Source: Chlorobium sp. | GTDB lineage: Bacteria; Bacteroidota; Chlorobiia; Chlorobiales; Chlorobiaceae | Assembly: GCF_021740465.1 (NCBI RefSeq) | Contig: NZ_JAIOZR010000004.1 | Location: forward strand, 89,138 to 153,137 | Length of the DNA stretch: 64,000 nt | Direction of reading: 5' to 3' | In this document: piece by piece, positions 1 to 10,424 of the stretch | How the letters are laid out: each line of letters begins with the position of its first letter | Position numbering within the stretch: the first letter of the stretch is position 1 | Notes under the pieces: generated by a model | Told to the model about the DNA's origin: nothing | The model's input: only the letters and a program-made list of their open reading frames with translations | Database searches by the model: none | Translations under genes and position numbers: made by a program

Positions 1-253
1 GTTTTCCGGGTTTTCTGACCGGAACGAATCCCTTGCCAAGCGTATAGGAAAGCGCACCGCCGATAATGAATCCGCGAGCTTCAATGCCAACAATCACATC
101 AAAATCAACCCCGTTCTGCAGATAGTGCTGGGTAAAACTGTCGATCACAAGACGGAACCCCACCGGGTCCTTGATCAGGGTAGTAATGTCGCGAAACATG
201 ATCCCTTTTTTAGGATAATCGGGAATCGAACGGATTCGGGATTTAATAGGCAT
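1..253 (-). CDS. apt: Adenine phosphoribosyltransferase (N-terminal 84 residues, cut by the window edge)
   Basis: Purine salvage enzyme that joins adenine to PRPP to give AMP and pyrophosphate in the cytoplasm. The visible N-terminus carries the family motif [13 protein letters not shown] at residues 11-23 and GIEARGF at 56-62, both characteristic of Apt. The reading frame stays open to base 1, so the C-terminal part with the PRPP-binding loop lies outside the window. The ATG at 251-253 (reverse strand) gives the usual Apt start a few residues before the first motif. It lies 54 bp downstream of mtaB on the same strand and is probably co-transcribed with it. Confidence 0.93.
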   Translation of the reverse strand, partial: MPIKSRIRSIPDYPKKGIMFRDITTLIKDPVGFRLVIDSFTQHYLQNGVDFDVIVGIEARGFIIGGALSYTLGKGFVPVRKPGK

Positions 254-307
254 GGAATAAACGGGTTTAAGGGTTGCGAGCGTAGAGCCACAGGAGAAAC
301 CAAGCAC

Positions 308-1672
308 TTAAAATAACAGTCTGCCCTCTAAATTCAAATCATGGCCCATCTCCCGGATTGCTACCGGCAACAGCATGCCTTTCAGTCTCTGCGCATCGCC
401 AGCGAAATTTTCCGCTCTCGCAGTAACATGCAGATAATTTGCGGTATACCCGCTGCAGCATACCCCTCCTCTGCCGTCCTGCGTGGAGGTTTCAACAAGA
501 ACCTTTCGCTCTTTTCCCAGAAAGCCTGCGGTATAGGCGGATTTTTTGCGCCGCCCGAGTTCGATAAGCAAATCGCTGCGCCCCTCGATCTCCCGAGAGG
601 AAAGAAGCTTCCTCTCACCGGAGGCCGTCTGTGAAGCGAGCCGCGTCCCGGGGCGGATCGAACAGGAAAAAACATGCAGATAAGCTGCCGGCAGCTCGTC
701 GATAAAACGGTACATATCCTGAAAATCCTCTTCGCTCTCTCCTGGATATCCGGCAATGACATCGATACCGATGGCGCAATCCTGAATGCTCTCCACCGCC
801 CTCATAATGCGCTCCCGGTAGCCTTCGGTCGTGTATCTGCGTCCCATTGCCTGCAGCATACGGTCCGAACCGCTTTGCAGCGGCACATGAAAATGAGGGG
901 CGATTTTTCGCGAGCAGGCAACGACATCCAGAAGCCTGTCGTCGATGATATCCGGCTCAAGGGAACTCACCCTGATACGATCCAGAGCGACCTGTTCAAG
1001 CATCCGGAGCAGTCCGGCAAAACCGGTTCCTTCCGAACGGTAATCGCCGATATTGACACCTGTCAGAACAATTTCGCGATATCCTGAGGATGCAAGAGCA
1101 TGCGCGCGCTCAATGAGCATTGCTGCCGGAAGGGAGCGCGAACGGCCCCGTGCCATTGGAATAGTGCAGTAGGCGCATCCGTAATCACACCCGTCCTGAA
1201 TTTTCAGAAAAGCCCGTGTCCGGGCGACTCCGGAATCTTCCGGGAGGGAGTATCCCGCATGAATCTCATCCGCTGCGCCGGGATCCGAGACCTGAACAAG
1301 AGGAGTTTCCGGTTTCGTGTCTAAAATTTCCCGATAGATCTCTGTTCTGAATTTATCGTTGCTGCCGAGAACACCATGAACACCTTCGAAAGCCGATAGC
1401 AGGAACGGCTGCAGCTGGGCATAACAACCGATAACGACAATGGCACAGCCCGGATTGCGCCTTACAAGCTGCCGTATTTTCTGGCGGCATTTCTGTTCAG
1501 CCTGTTTTGTAACCGCGCAGGTGTGAATAATGATCATATCCGCACCTTTCTCTACAGAAGAAATCTGCCATCCTTCTGCAGAAAGCCGGTCGAGTATCGC
1601 CGATGTTTCGGAATAATTCAGTTTACATCCCAGTGTTACTGCTGCAACACTCGGTAAACTTATTTTACGCAT
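308..1672 (-). CDS. mtaB: tRNA (N6-threonylcarbamoyladenosine(37)-C2)-methylthiotransferase MtaB
   Basis: Radical-SAM enzyme that adds a methylthio group to t6A at position 37 of ANN-decoding tRNAs. Three domains are visible. The N-terminal UPF0004 domain has cluster cysteines C16 (in TLGCKLNYSET, the MtaB version rather than the MiaB one), C52 and C83. The radical-SAM core has C162, C166 and C169 in GCDYGCAYC. A C-terminal TRAM-like domain starts at about residue 385. At 454 residues it has normal length. It heads an apparent two-gene unit with apt. Assignment to MtaB rather than MiaB or RimO rests on the GCKLN motif. Confidence 0.93.
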   Translation of the reverse strand: MRKISLPSVAAVTLGCKLNYSETSAILDRLSAEGWQISSVEKGADMIIIHTCAVTKQAEQKCRQKIRQLVRRNPGCAIVVIGCYAQLQPFLLSAFEGVHGVLGSNDKFRTEIYREILDTKPETPLVQVSDPGAADEIHAGYSLPEDSGVARTRAFLKIQDGCDYGCAYCTIPMARGRSRSLPAAMLIERAHALASSGYREIVLTGVNIGDYRSEGTGFAGLLRMLEQVALDRIRVSSLEPDIIDDRLLDVVACSRKIAPHFHVPLQSGSDRMLQAMGRRYTTEGYRERIMRAVESIQDCAIGIDVIAGYPGESEEDFQDMYRFIDELPAAYLHVFSCSIRPGTRLASQTASGERKLLSSREIEGRSDLLIELGRRKKSAYTAGFLGKERKVLVETSTQDGRGGVCCSGYTANYLHVTARAENFAGDAQRLKGMLLPVAIREMGHDLNLEGRLLF

Positions 1673-1900
1673 AGTATTTTTCTTTTATACCCTTTTCGAT
1701 AAACACAGGAATAACACAATACAATAACCGATAAAATCACCATTTTGCCGGTATGCAGACACAAAAGTATTCTTTTATATTTGCCGTTGTTGCCGCTTTA
1801 TATCATTTCAAACGGACAAATATGATCTTTTCATTCAGAAGATTGATCATTTTCAATCTCTTGTAAAAGAGAAAAAAATCTTCAGGAAAAAATCACACTC

Positions 1901-2236
1901 ATGCAGCTGGAGTTCCAGGAAAAAATCAAACCACTTGAAGATGAGCTTTCCGCAATACTGAAAAAGCTTGAACTCAACCTTCCCAAACTCGATGGCACCG
2001 CCGCGGCTAAACCCGGGTTTTCAAAATTCGGACGCGGACAGCTTGGTACCCCGATCAAGGAACTGCTCCGTTCAAATCCGGACAGTGCATTCAAACCGAA
2101 AGAAATTGCTGATGCGCTCAATACCAAAAGCACGATCGTAAGCCTCTGGATGAACAAATACGGCATGGCTGATGAAGAAATCGAACGTATTCCTTCAGGG
2201 TCGGGCAGCAAACGGTTTGTTTATACAATAAGGTAA
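1901..2236 (+). CDS. Small protein with a helical N-terminus and a winged-helix-like C-terminus, function unknown
   Basis: 111 residues that I cannot place in a named family. Residues 1-30 look like a charged helix or coiled coil. Residues 48-110 read like a small winged-helix domain: a helix around TPIKELLRSNP, a second helix KPKEIADALN, a recognition-like helix IVSLWMNKYGM, then a beta-like tail ending RFVYTIR. It could bind DNA or act in protein-protein contacts. It stands alone between mtaB (divergent) and rodA (convergent). The 228 bp before it are AT-rich and probably hold its promoter, but no clear -35/-10 pair stands out. Reality of the gene is supported by its coherent composition; the function is open. 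Confidence 0.7.
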   Translation: MQLEFQEKIKPLEDELSAILKKLELNLPKLDGTAAAKPGFSKFGRGQLGTPIKELLRSNPDSAFKPKEIADALNTKSTIVSLWMNKYGMADEEIERIPSGSGSKRFVYTIR

Positions 2237-2264
2237 ACCGACAAAAAAAGTTATCTCTCCTGAC

Positions 2265-2293
2265 AGGAAAAGCGCAATAATTGCGCTTTTCCT
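2265..2293. terminator. Hairpin between convergent genes
   Basis: A perfect 13-bp inverted repeat (AGGAAAAGCGCAA and its complement) separated by TAA lies between the winged-helix gene and rodA, which converge here. The stem would work on both strands. There is no long T-run immediately after it on either side, so it is a weak terminator by sequence, but position and stem strength favour that role. Confidence 0.6.
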
Positions 2294-2346
2294 GATTCAG
2301 GCATTTCACCATTTTTCGTTGGCAAGCAATAAAACGGAATACTTTT

Positions 2347-3576
2347 TCAGTAACCGATACTTCGCCGGTTTCTTACAAAATTCAGGCCGAGCGCCACCAT
2401 AATCATGTTGCCGAGCAATGATGAGCCCCCATAGGAAACAAACGGCAGAGGCACGCCGATAACCGGAATAAGCCCGAGGGTCATACCGACATTGATGACT
2501 ACATGAACCGTAAGAAGCGACGCGTAACCCGCAAAGGTCAACTCGACAAAGCGGTTCTTGATGGAAAAGACAATGCGGATAAAGCGGAGAATCAGAACAA
2601 GGAAAAAGCCAAGCAAGAGAACCGATCCTATAAAACCAAGCTCCTCGGCAATAACACAGAAAATAAAATCGGTCCACTGGGCAGGAATAAAACGAAGCTG
2701 CGTCTGCGTTCCTTCAAGAAAGCCCTTGCCGAAAAAACCCCCGGAACTGATAGCTATTTTTGCCTGCAGGGCATTATAGCCCGCCCCCTGGGGATCCGAC
2801 ATGGGATCGAGAAAGGTCTGGATCCTTTTCATCTGATGAGGCTTGAGAATCTCTGCCGCAAAACGGTGCGTAAAAAGTGCGGCAAGCAGGCCTGCTGAGG
2901 TAACTGCAAACTGATGCATATAAAATTTCTTTTTGAGAAACACCAGCCCGAAAAACATAAGCAGGGCAAGACCAAAAATGAAATAAATATTGAAAAAACC
3001 GCTGAGCATGAGCACAACGGGTATGACGAGCAGAAGAAGAAGATAGAAATCAAACCCCGCCATGATGATCATCGGCGCTATAAATGAAAGACAGGTGAGA
3101 GTTGTTCCCATATCGGGCTGCAACATGATCAGCAGTGCAGGAAAAAGGGGAATGCCTAGCGCAATAAAAAGATGAGGCATGGAACGGATATCGGTTTCAT
3201 CTTCGGAAAGAAAACGGGCAAGCGCAAGAATCGTTGTCATCTTGGCTATTTCCGAAGGCTGAAAACTGAAAAAACCTATACGTACCCAGCTTGTCTGACC
3301 TGCAATTTTTTTACCGAAAACAAGTACCGCTACAAGCAGAACCACCCCGACTATATAAAAGATATATGAATTATCGCGTATAAAGCGATAATCGTTGAAA
3401 TAGACGAACAGCATGACAAAAGCACCGATGCATCCCCATGCAAGCTGCCGATAAAACAGAACCGTCTCTCCCGCTCCATTGGTTGCGCTGTATATTGCAA
3501 GGAGTCCGAGAATAATAAGACCAGCCGTCGAAGCAAGAAGCCAGATGTCAAGTTTCCCTTGTTGTTCCATTGTCAC
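2347..3576 (-). CDS. rodA: Rod shape-determining protein RodA, SEDS-family peptidoglycan glycosyltransferase
   Basis: Polytopic inner-membrane enzyme that polymerises lipid II into glycan strands for cell elongation, normally with a class B penicillin-binding protein. It has 409 residues, about ten membrane segments, and the SEDS motifs QPSEIAK (106-112), QPDMGTTL (153-160) and the [14 protein letters not shown] block. The start shown is a GTG; an ATG lies two codons downstream (3570) and either could be used. The usual partner gene mrdA (PBP2) is not adjacent: rodA diverges from era and converges on the small gene at 1901. RodA is preferred over FtsW because no division genes are near. Confidence 0.92.
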   Translation of the reverse strand: MTMEQQGKLDIWLLASTAGLIILGLLAIYSATNGAGETVLFYRQLAWGCIGAFVMLFVYFNDYRFIRDNSYIFYIVGVVLLVAVLVFGKKIAGQTSWVRIGFFSFQPSEIAKMTTILALARFLSEDETDIRSMPHLFIALGIPLFPALLIMLQPDMGTTLTCLSFIAPMIIMAGFDFYLLLLLVIPVVLMLSGFFNIYFIFGLALLMFFGLVFLKKKFYMHQFAVTSAGLLAALFTHRFAAEILKPHQMKRIQTFLDPMSDPQGAGYNALQAKIAISSGGFFGKGFLEGTQTQLRFIPAQWTDFIFCVIAEELGFIGSVLLLGFFLVLILRFIRIVFSIKNRFVELTFAGYASLLTVHVVINVGMTLGLIPVIGVPLPFVSYGGSSLLGNMIMVALGLNFVRNRRSIGY

Positions 3577-3673
3577 GCTTTTCTACATCTTTTTCTTCCC
3601 CATCCGCGGAGAATTCTGTATCGTACACAGAGATTTACCGTTCGCTGCGTCACTGTTACAACTCTACCTTTCT

Positions 3674-4591
3674 ATGGATACTCCATCGTTCTCCTGCGGC
3701 TTCGCTGTTATCGCCGGGCCGCCGAATGCAGGCAAGTCAACTCTGCTGAACAAACTTCTTGATTATAAACTTTCTATTGTAACACCTAAACCGCAAACTA
3801 CAAGAAAAAAAATAACCGGCATCTACCATGACAAGCGGTGCCAGATCATTTTTCTCGATACTCCGGGCATCATGCAGCCGCAGCAGAAGCTCCATGAATC
3901 GATGCTTTCAATTACCCGCAAGACACTCGAAGAAGCCGATGTGGTTATCGCACTGATTCCCTACACGAAAGGCGCCGAACCTTTTGATATCGATTTCGCC
4001 TCGGAACTGTTCAATTCATGGCTGAAATCCTCCGGGAAACCGGTAATCGCCGTGCTGAACAAATCTGATCTCGCAAGCCGTGCAGTACAGGAACAAGCCG
4101 AATCGGTTATGGCAGGACTCTTCTCTCCGGCTGCCGTCATCTCCGTTTCGGCACTTGAAGGAACCGGGCTGGAGAGACTTGTAGAGGCCCTTGTTCCGTT
4201 TCTTCCGATGGACGAACCTCTCTACCCCGAAGATATGCTGAGCACCGCTCCGGAACGGTTTTTCGTATCGGAAATCATCCGGGAAAAAATCTTTCTCCTT
4301 TACGGCAAGGAGGTGCCCTATGCGACGGAGGTTGTGGTCGATGAATTCAGGGAACAGCATGAAAACGACCCTTCGAGAAAAGACCTTATCCGCTGTTCGA
4401 TTGTTGTCGAACGCGACACCCAGAAACAGATCCTGATAGGCAGCGGAGGCAACGCACTCAAAAAACTCGGAAAGGCTGCCCGTACCGATATCGAGGAACT
4501 GCTGGGCAGGCCGGTTTTTCTCGAGCTCTTCATAAAAGTCAGACCCGACTGGAGGAAAAAACAGAATCTTCTGAAAAGCTACGGGTATTGA
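3674..4591 (+). CDS. era: GTPase Era
   Basis: Essential GTPase that binds 16S rRNA near its 3' end and acts in 30S subunit maturation. Chosen start MDTPSF gives 305 residues; upstream in-frame codons overlap rodA and would add an unrelated extension. G1 is GPPNAGKST (15-23), G2 PQTTR (40-44), G3 DTPG (62-65), G4 NKSD (129-132). A C-terminal KH domain includes the [12 protein letters not shown] loop. It is divergent from rodA, 97 bp away, and is followed by a strong bidirectional terminator shared with rpsA. Confidence 0.96.
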   Translation: MDTPSFSCGFAVIAGPPNAGKSTLLNKLLDYKLSIVTPKPQTTRKKITGIYHDKRCQIIFLDTPGIMQPQQKLHESMLSITRKTLEEADVVIALIPYTKGAEPFDIDFASELFNSWLKSSGKPVIAVLNKSDLASRAVQEQAESVMAGLFSPAAVISVSALEGTGLERLVEALVPFLPMDEPLYPEDMLSTAPERFFVSEIIREKIFLLYGKEVPYATEVVVDEFREQHENDPSRKDLIRCSIVVERDTQKQILIGSGGNALKKLGKAARTDIEELLGRPVFLELFIKVRPDWRKKQNLLKSYGY

Positions 4592-4600
4592 CGGACAACA

Positions 4601-4630
4601 AAAAACCCTTCCTCGACGGAAGGGTTTTTT
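4601..4630. terminator. Bidirectional rho-independent terminator between era and rpsA
   Basis: A 12-bp perfect stem (AAAAACCCTTCC with its complement GGAAGGGTTTTT) around the loop TCGAC, with T-runs on both strands. It sits 9 bp after the era stop and 28 bp after the rpsA stop, so it should end both convergent transcripts. Confidence 0.9.
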
Positions 4631-4658
4631 GCTGGATTTATGTAACCCTGTGAGGCTC

Positions 4659-6419
4659 TTACTTGCCGCCTTTAGGCTGGGGCTCCAGCTCGGCGGTCGC
4701 ATCCTCGATCTCTTTCTTTTCGTTTGGATGGGCCTGGAGATATGCTTCGATCTCCTCCTTGCTCTTGTCCTTGAAATATTCGAGCGCCGAAAGAATGATC
4801 CGTTTGTTCTCCTTGTCGAACTCGATCACGCGGAGAGGAAGTTCATTGCCGACAGCGAACGAAGAGTGAATGTCCTTCACACCGCCCTGAAGCAGATGCG
4901 ATACGGGCACGAAACCGTCGACATCACCGGGAAGAATGACGATAACGCCCTTCTCGATGATCTGGGAAATATTTCCTGGGGTTTCAGCACCTACGGCATA
5001 TTTCTGCTCGAACTCGTCCCATGGATCAGGGTTGATCTGCTTGTGGCCGAGCGCAATACGGCGGGCGTTGACGTCGAATTTAAGCACCTTGACTTCGAGT
5101 TCCTGGTTTTTCTTGACCAGTTCACTTGGATGGCGAATTTTCTTTGTCCATGAGAGATCTGAAATATGCACCAGTCCGTCCACTCCGGCCTCAAGTTCTA
5201 CAAATACACCAAAATCGGTGATGTTGCTGACGGTTCCCTTGTGGAGCGATCCTTCGATGTACTTTTCGGAGAGTGCGATCCATGGATCCTCGTTGACCCG
5301 TTTCATGGAGAGAGAAAGCTTGGTGTGCTCTTTATCGATATTGAGAATCACGCACTCAACCTCCTGACCGAGGGTAACGAACTGACCGGGATGCTTGATA
5401 TGCTGCGTCCAGCTCATTTCGGAAATGTGGACAAGACCCTCGATGCCTTTTTCGATTTCCACGAATGCACCGTAATCGGTAATGGAAACCACGCGACCGT
5501 TCGCCTTGGAACCAACAGGATACTTGATCTCGATATTTTCCCAGGGATGGGCCTCGAGCTGCTTCATGCCGAGAGAGACTCGTTTGGTGTTCTCGTCGAA
5601 ACCGACGACAACAACCTTGATCGGCTGGTCAAGCTCGACAACCTCCGAAGGATGGTTGATTCTGCCCCAGGTGATGTCGGTGATATGCACAAGACCGTCG
5701 AGACCGCCGAGATCGACAAAGATACCGAAATCGGTGATATTCTTGACCGTGCCCTCGAGCACCATGCCCACCTTGATGTTGGCAAGCATCTCTTCGCGGC
5801 GTGCGGCATACTCCTCTTCGAGGATGACCTTGTGGCTGACGACGATATTCTGAGTAACGGGATTGATCTTGACGACCCTGAAGTCCATGGTCTGGCCAAC
5901 GAGAGCATCGAAATCGCGAACCGGTTTGACATCGATCTGAGAACCGGGAAGGAAGGCTTCAACGCCGGACAGGGAAACCGTCATGCCACCCTTGACGCGG
6001 TTGATGATCCTGCCGTTGATGATAGTGTCATTCTCAATTGAATCGTAAATCTTGTCCCAGATTCTCAGGACATCGGCTTTCTTTTTGGAAAGAATGAGCT
6101 GACCCATCTTGTCTTCGATGTTTTCGAGGTAAACCTCGACTTCATCGCCGACCTTGACCTCACCCTCTTCCTCGTCTCGGAATTCGAGCAGAGAGACGAT
6201 ACCCTCCGACTTGTAACCGACATCGATGGTGACGTCCTTGTTGGAAATGGAGACAATACGGCCTTTGACGATCTCGTCTTCCCTGATTTCACTCAGCGTG
6301 CTCGTATAAAGCTTTTCCATCTCGGCAAGTGCCGCGGAATCGTAGTGAGCAAAAACCTTGACCTTTTTCCTTGCGGGCCGTTCCTGGACTTTCTTCTCCA
6401 GCGTTAGTGTTTCTGGCAT
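4659..6419 (-). CDS. rpsA: 30S ribosomal protein S1
   Basis: RNA-binding ribosomal protein that helps mRNA docking on the 30S subunit. The 586 residues hold six S1 repeats at about 48-113, 132-196, 217-286, 304-373, 391-460 and 477-546. The middle ones show the typical [17 protein letters not shown] pattern. The last repeat is more divergent, as is common in S1. The tail is acidic and lysine-rich. It follows cmk at 108 bp on the same strand, the classical cmk-rpsA arrangement. Confidence 0.97.
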   Translation of the reverse strand: MPETLTLEKKVQERPARKKVKVFAHYDSAALAEMEKLYTSTLSEIREDEIVKGRIVSISNKDVTIDVGYKSEGIVSLLEFRDEEEGEVKVGDEVEVYLENIEDKMGQLILSKKKADVLRIWDKIYDSIENDTIINGRIINRVKGGMTVSLSGVEAFLPGSQIDVKPVRDFDALVGQTMDFRVVKINPVTQNIVVSHKVILEEEYAARREEMLANIKVGMVLEGTVKNITDFGIFVDLGGLDGLVHITDITWGRINHPSEVVELDQPIKVVVVGFDENTKRVSLGMKQLEAHPWENIEIKYPVGSKANGRVVSITDYGAFVEIEKGIEGLVHISEMSWTQHIKHPGQFVTLGQEVECVILNIDKEHTKLSLSMKRVNEDPWIALSEKYIEGSLHKGTVSNITDFGVFVELEAGVDGLVHISDLSWTKKIRHPSELVKKNQELEVKVLKFDVNARRIALGHKQINPDPWDEFEQKYAVGAETPGNISQIIEKGVIVILPGDVDGFVPVSHLLQGGVKDIHSSFAVGNELPLRVIEFDKENKRIILSALEYFKDKSKEEIEAYLQAHPNEKKEIEDATAELEPQPKGGK

Positions 6420-6527
6420 TAAATGTTTTCCTTCCTCTCTTGTGATTTACCCTCGGTGCCGCGAGAGATTTCAGCACCCGGTTTTTAGGTTAATGAAACA
6501 ACAAAACCCTGTTCAGGCAGGTACCCG

Positions 6528-7241
6528 CTATCCTTCACGCCGCAGCAATGCCAGCGCCAGATCGCGAACCATAGTCACCTGCTCGTCAATGCTCAACTCC
6601 GAAGTATCGATTTCAATGGCATCGGGATGCTTTTTCAGGGGAGCAAGAGCACGCTCTGCATCAGCCCTGTCCCTTTCGACGATCTCCCTCTCGAGCATGC
6701 CGACATCCGGCAGCTCGCTTCCTGACGCACCTTTCGCGGCAAGTTCGGCATAACGCCTCGCTGCCCGTTCACGGGCATCGGCAATCAGAAAAATTTTCAG
6801 TTCGGCATCGGGAAACACAACCGTACCGATATCACGGCCATCCATGACAACGCCTTTCAAACGCCCCATATCCTGCTGCATCAGGCGAAGCCTCTGGCGA
6901 ACAGGCCCCAGAGAACTGATAAAGCTGACCTCGCGGCTGACACGGTTTTCCCTGATAGCCGAGGTGACATCCCTGCCATCGAGAAAAACCCGGTCATCAC
7001 AAAAGGTGATGGACAGGTCCTGCAATAACGCTTCAATGGAATCGGGAAAGGACCGGACGGTGTCGATCATGCCCAGATCGAGAACCTTCAGGGTAACGGA
7101 ACGGAACATTGCGCCAGTATCGATATAGGTATAACCCAGCATTCCCGCGACTTTGCGGGCGGTAGTGCTCTTGCCGGAAGCTGCCGGCCCATCGATGGCG
7201 ATAATGATGCGTCTGTTCCCTGTCGTGTGTTTCACAAGCAT
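6528..7241 (-). CDS. cmk: Cytidylate kinase
   Basis: Phosphorylates CMP and dCMP with ATP for pyrimidine nucleotide supply. The P-loop GPAASGKST is at 18-26, the CMP-binding DTGAMFR at 41-47 and the DGRDIGT lid-region motif at 134-140. It has 237 residues, normal for the bacterial enzyme. It lies just upstream of rpsA in the same direction, a gene pair conserved across many bacteria. The upstream 122 bp separate it from the divergent ychF and contain a small GTGCCC hairpin (7313-7329) of unknown meaning. Confidence 0.96.
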   Translation of the reverse strand: MLVKHTTGNRRIIIAIDGPAASGKSTTARKVAGMLGYTYIDTGAMFRSVTLKVLDLGMIDTVRSFPDSIEALLQDLSITFCDDRVFLDGRDVTSAIRENRVSREVSFISSLGPVRQRLRLMQQDMGRLKGVVMDGRDIGTVVFPDAELKIFLIADARERAARRYAELAAKGASGSELPDVGMLEREIVERDRADAERALAPLKKHPDAIEIDTSELSIDEQVTMVRDLALALLRREG

Positions 7242-7363
7242 TTTGACTTAGCCTGCAATTTTATAAAATAAATTTGCTTTTTCCAAACTTAATGATTACA
7301 TGTTAACAACCTGTGCCCCCAGAGGGCACGCTTTTACCGTAAACACCTCTTCCTTGTATCGAT

Positions 7364-8455
7364 ATGTCTCTCCGTTGCGGGATTGTCGGATTGCCGAATG
7401 TCGGAAAATCGACACTGTTCAATGCCATTACCGCCAAGCAGGCTGAAGCGGCAAATTACCCGTTCTGTACCATAGAGCCCAACGTCGGCACCGTTCTGGT
7501 ACCCGATGAGCGGATGCAGATGATTGCCGATGTGGTAAAAACACCGACACTGGTTCCGGCCACACTTGAAATCGTCGATATCGCAGGCCTCGTCAAGGGT
7601 GCCAGCAAAGGCGAAGGCCTGGGAAACCAGTTCCTTTCACATATCCGGGAGGTCGATGCCATCGTGCATGTCGTCCGGTGTTTCGACGACAGCAATATTA
7701 TTCATGTCGAGGGGAAAATCGATCCTGCAGACGACATTACGACCATCGAAACGGAACTGATGCTTGCAGACCTCGACAGCATGGAACGGAGAATCGAAAA
7801 ACTCCGGAAAAACGCCCGGAAGGAAAAAGATCTGCTGTTGCAGGTCGATCTGGCCGAGCGGATCATTGCCGGACTTTCCGGGGGAGTTCCCGCAAGAGCC
7901 ATCATTCAGGGTGCCGAAGAAAAAGAGCTCTCCCGCCAGTTTTTCCTTCTGACCACAAAACCTATTCTTTACGCGGCCAACGTTGCCGAAACCGATCTGC
8001 CCGGAGGTAATGCCTATACTGAGCGGGTAGCGGAAATCGCCGCGGAGTCGGGTTCCAAAATGCTGATCATCAGCGCAAAGAGCGAAGCGGATATCGCAGA
8101 ACTTCCCGAAGAGGAACGCCCGGAATTTCTTGAAAGCCTCGGCCTTGAGATGTCCGGGCTTGACCGGGTCATCAAAACAGCATATGACCTGCTCGGCCTG
8201 CAAACCTACTTTACCGCGGGTGAAAAAGAGGTGCACGCATGGACTATCCGCAAGGGAGCATCCGCTCCGGAAGCCGCAGGCGCCATCCATTCCGATTTCG
8301 AAAAAGGGTTCATCCGGGCTGAAGTCATGTCATACCGGGATCTCATCGAACTCGGCTCGGAACAGAAGGTAAAGGAGGCTGGAAAATTGCGATCCGAAGG
8401 ACGCGATTATATTGTCAGGGACGGAGATGTCATTGTGTTCAGGTTCAACGTGTAA
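7364..8455 (+). CDS. ychF: Redox/stress-responsive ATPase YchF (Obg-family, OLA1-like)
   Basis: Universally conserved P-loop protein of the Obg group that prefers ATP over GTP and associates with ribosomes. G1 is GLPNVGKST (9-17), the switch region NYPFCTI (31-37) and G3 DIAG (72-75). The base-specificity motif reads NVAE rather than NKxD, which matches the ATP preference known for the family. A C-terminal TGS domain covers about residues 280-363. Length 363 is standard. It is followed 23 bp later by murI on the same strand. Confidence 0.96.
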   Translation: MSLRCGIVGLPNVGKSTLFNAITAKQAEAANYPFCTIEPNVGTVLVPDERMQMIADVVKTPTLVPATLEIVDIAGLVKGASKGEGLGNQFLSHIREVDAIVHVVRCFDDSNIIHVEGKIDPADDITTIETELMLADLDSMERRIEKLRKNARKEKDLLLQVDLAERIIAGLSGGVPARAIIQGAEEKELSRQFFLLTTKPILYAANVAETDLPGGNAYTERVAEIAAESGSKMLIISAKSEADIAELPEEERPEFLESLGLEMSGLDRVIKTAYDLLGLQTYFTAGEKEVHAWTIRKGASAPEAAGAIHSDFEKGFIRAEVMSYRDLIELGSEQKVKEAGKLRSEGRDYIVRDGDVIVFRFNV

Positions 8456-8478
8456 CCTTTAACGATCCTCTTCAGCTG

Positions 8479-9297
8479 GTGCACCATCATAAAACGACTC
8501 CTGAAAGCCCGATCGGTATTTTCGACTCGGGTGTCGGCGGCCTGACCGTCGTGAGGGCGATGCAGACATTGCTGCCCGCCGAAAGAATAATCTATTTCGG
8601 CGACACCGCCAGAGTACCCTACGGCTCGAAATCACAGGTCACCATCCGCAAGTACGCCCAGGATGACACCACCATTCTGATGCGGTACCAGCCTAAAATG
8701 ATCATCGTCGCCTGCAACACCGTTTCGGCCCTGGCGCTTGATGTCGTGGAGAAAGCCAGCGGAAGCATTCCCGTGATCGGGGTACTCGATGCCGGCGCCG
8801 AACTTGCAGTCAGCATGAGCAAGGGAAAACATATCGGTGTGATCGGCACACAGGCTACCGTATGCTCGAATGCCTATGCATACGCCATCAACACCCTCGA
8901 TCCCGATATCGAGGTCTATTCGAAGGCATGCCCGCTCTTCGTTCCTCTGGCCGAAGAGGGGTTCACCGATCATCCCGCAACCCGCCTTATCGCAAAAGAG
9001 TACCTCAGTGCGTTCGACGAAGAGCATATCGATACCCTGGTGCTCGGATGCACCCACTACCCGATCCTGCGTAACATGATCGCAGAAACCGTAGGGCCGG
9101 ACATCCGCATCATCGATTCTGCGGAAGCCGTCGCACAGAGAGCAAAAGCACTACTCGAAGAAACCAGTATGCTGAATACATCCGGCGAACCGGCAAATCC
9201 CCATCTGCTTGTCAGCGACCTTCCCCAGAAGTTCAGCACGCTGTACCGTCTCTTCATGGGCGCCGACATGCCCGACGTCGAGCTTGTCGACGTCTGA
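8479..9297 (+). CDS. murI: Glutamate racemase
   Basis: Cofactor-independent racemase that supplies D-glutamate for peptidoglycan. The active-site pair is visible as C79 in VACNT and C191 in LGCTHYP, together with D16 in FDSGVGG and H193. 272 residues is the usual length. The start is a GTG, 23 bp after the ychF stop; no clear Shine-Dalgarno sequence is visible, and the conserved FDSGVGG motif begins 14 codons in, so little could be trimmed. Probably co-transcribed with ychF. Confidence 0.95.
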   Translation: MHHHKTTPESPIGIFDSGVGGLTVVRAMQTLLPAERIIYFGDTARVPYGSKSQVTIRKYAQDDTTILMRYQPKMIIVACNTVSALALDVVEKASGSIPVIGVLDAGAELAVSMSKGKHIGVIGTQATVCSNAYAYAINTLDPDIEVYSKACPLFVPLAEEGFTDHPATRLIAKEYLSAFDEEHIDTLVLGCTHYPILRNMIAETVGPDIRIIDSAEAVAQRAKALLEETSMLNTSGEPANPHLLVSDLPQKFSTLYRLFMGADMPDVELVDV

Positions 9298-9421
9298 ACC
9301 GGAACATCCTCCGGAAACGTCCATCGGCTCATTGATTTCCCATGATTTTTTGTCTTGAAGGCCGGGGATGTTACTTTTGTCTTTTTGACTTGTTACTTTT
9401 GATTCTGTTACCGTTATCAAT

Positions 9422-10387
9422 GTGAAAATAAACCTCGACAGAACATCATCCGGGTTCTGCATCGGCGTGCAGGGCACCATCCACGTGGCGGAAGAAAAAC
9501 TCGCCGCAAAAGAGCGGCTGTTCTCGCTTGGCGATGTTGTCCACAACGAAGTGGAGGTAAAGCGACTTGAGGAACTCGGCCTTACCACCATCGATGAAGC
9601 CGCCTTCGAGGCGCTCAGGGATTCGAGCGTGCTTGTCAGGGCACACGGTGAACCGCCGGAAACCTACAGTAAAGCAAAGCGGAACAACCTCGATATTACC
9701 GACACCACCTGCCCGGTGGTGTCGAAACTGCAGCGCACCGCTCGCCTTCTCGACCGGCTGGGTTATCAGATTGTCATTTACGGCAAACGTGCTCATCCGG
9801 AAGTCGTCGGCATCAACGGGCATTGCGGCAACCGCGGGGTTATCATCAAACATGCCGATCTGTCGGAACCGGAAGAACTGGAAAGGCTCGATACCCGAAA
9901 AAAAACCGCGCTGATCTCGCAGACCACCATGGATGTGCCCGGTTTTTATGAACTGAAAGCAAATCTCGAGGCCCGTTTCGCTTCGGCTGCTGGCGAGCAG
10001 GGAAAGCCCTGGACGGAGATCAGGGACATCGATATCACCGCGGCGATGACCGGTCAGCGCCCTATGCCCCGCACCGTTTTCAAGGATACCATCTGCCGGC
10101 AGGTTTCGAGCCGGAACCGGAAACTCCATGAATTCGCACTGGCAAACAGCTGCATCATTTTTGTAGCCGGAAAGAAAAGCTCCAACGGCCAGGTACTTTA
10201 CGGCATCTGCCGCGCGGCCAATCCGAGGAGTTATTTCATCGAGGATGTCGAAGACCTCCAGGACTTCTGGTTTGAAGACACTGAGGGTGGCTCCGTCGAG
10301 AGCGTCGGTATTTGCGGTGCGACTTCGACGCCGATGTGGCTGCTTGAAAAGGTTGCTGGATTCATCGACAAGCGTTTTAACCATTGA
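9422..10387 (+). CDS. ispH: 4-hydroxy-3-methylbut-2-enyl diphosphate reductase (LytB/IspH)
   Basis: Last enzyme of the MEP isoprenoid pathway; a 4Fe-4S protein that turns HMBPP into IPP and DMAPP. The three cluster cysteines are C13 (GFCIGV), C97 (TTCPVV) and C225 ([11 protein letters not shown]). The third lies later than in short IspH proteins because of extra sequence around 185-220. The AHGEPP and SSNGQVL motifs are present. It starts with GTG. In a green sulfur bacterium this pathway would feed chlorophyll tails, carotenoids and quinones. It lies 37 bp upstream of the hybrid oxidoreductase, which could conceivably supply electrons, but that is a guess. Confidence 0.95.
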   Translation: MKINLDRTSSGFCIGVQGTIHVAEEKLAAKERLFSLGDVVHNEVEVKRLEELGLTTIDEAAFEALRDSSVLVRAHGEPPETYSKAKRNNLDITDTTCPVVSKLQRTARLLDRLGYQIVIYGKRAHPEVVGINGHCGNRGVIIKHADLSEPEELERLDTRKKTALISQTTMDVPGFYELKANLEARFASAAGEQGKPWTEIRDIDITAAMTGQRPMPRTVFKDTICRQVSSRNRKLHEFALANSCIIFVAGKKSSNGQVLYGICRAANPRSYFIEDVEDLQDFWFEDTEGGSVESVGICGATSTPMWLLEKVAGFIDKRFNH

Positions 10388-10424
10388 GCTGCACCCCAGG
10401 CGCTCCTGAACCGATCAACCGACC

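Noticed and set aside
7313..7329. GTGCCC hairpin between cmk and ychF
   Set aside because: A six-base stem with only a short T-stretch; too weak to call a terminator or riboswitch.
9446..10384. A 938-nt open frame antisense to ispH
   Set aside because: It fully shadows a certain enzyme gene. Its composition follows from third-position GC bias of the true frame, and it lacks recognisable domains and a ribosome-binding site.
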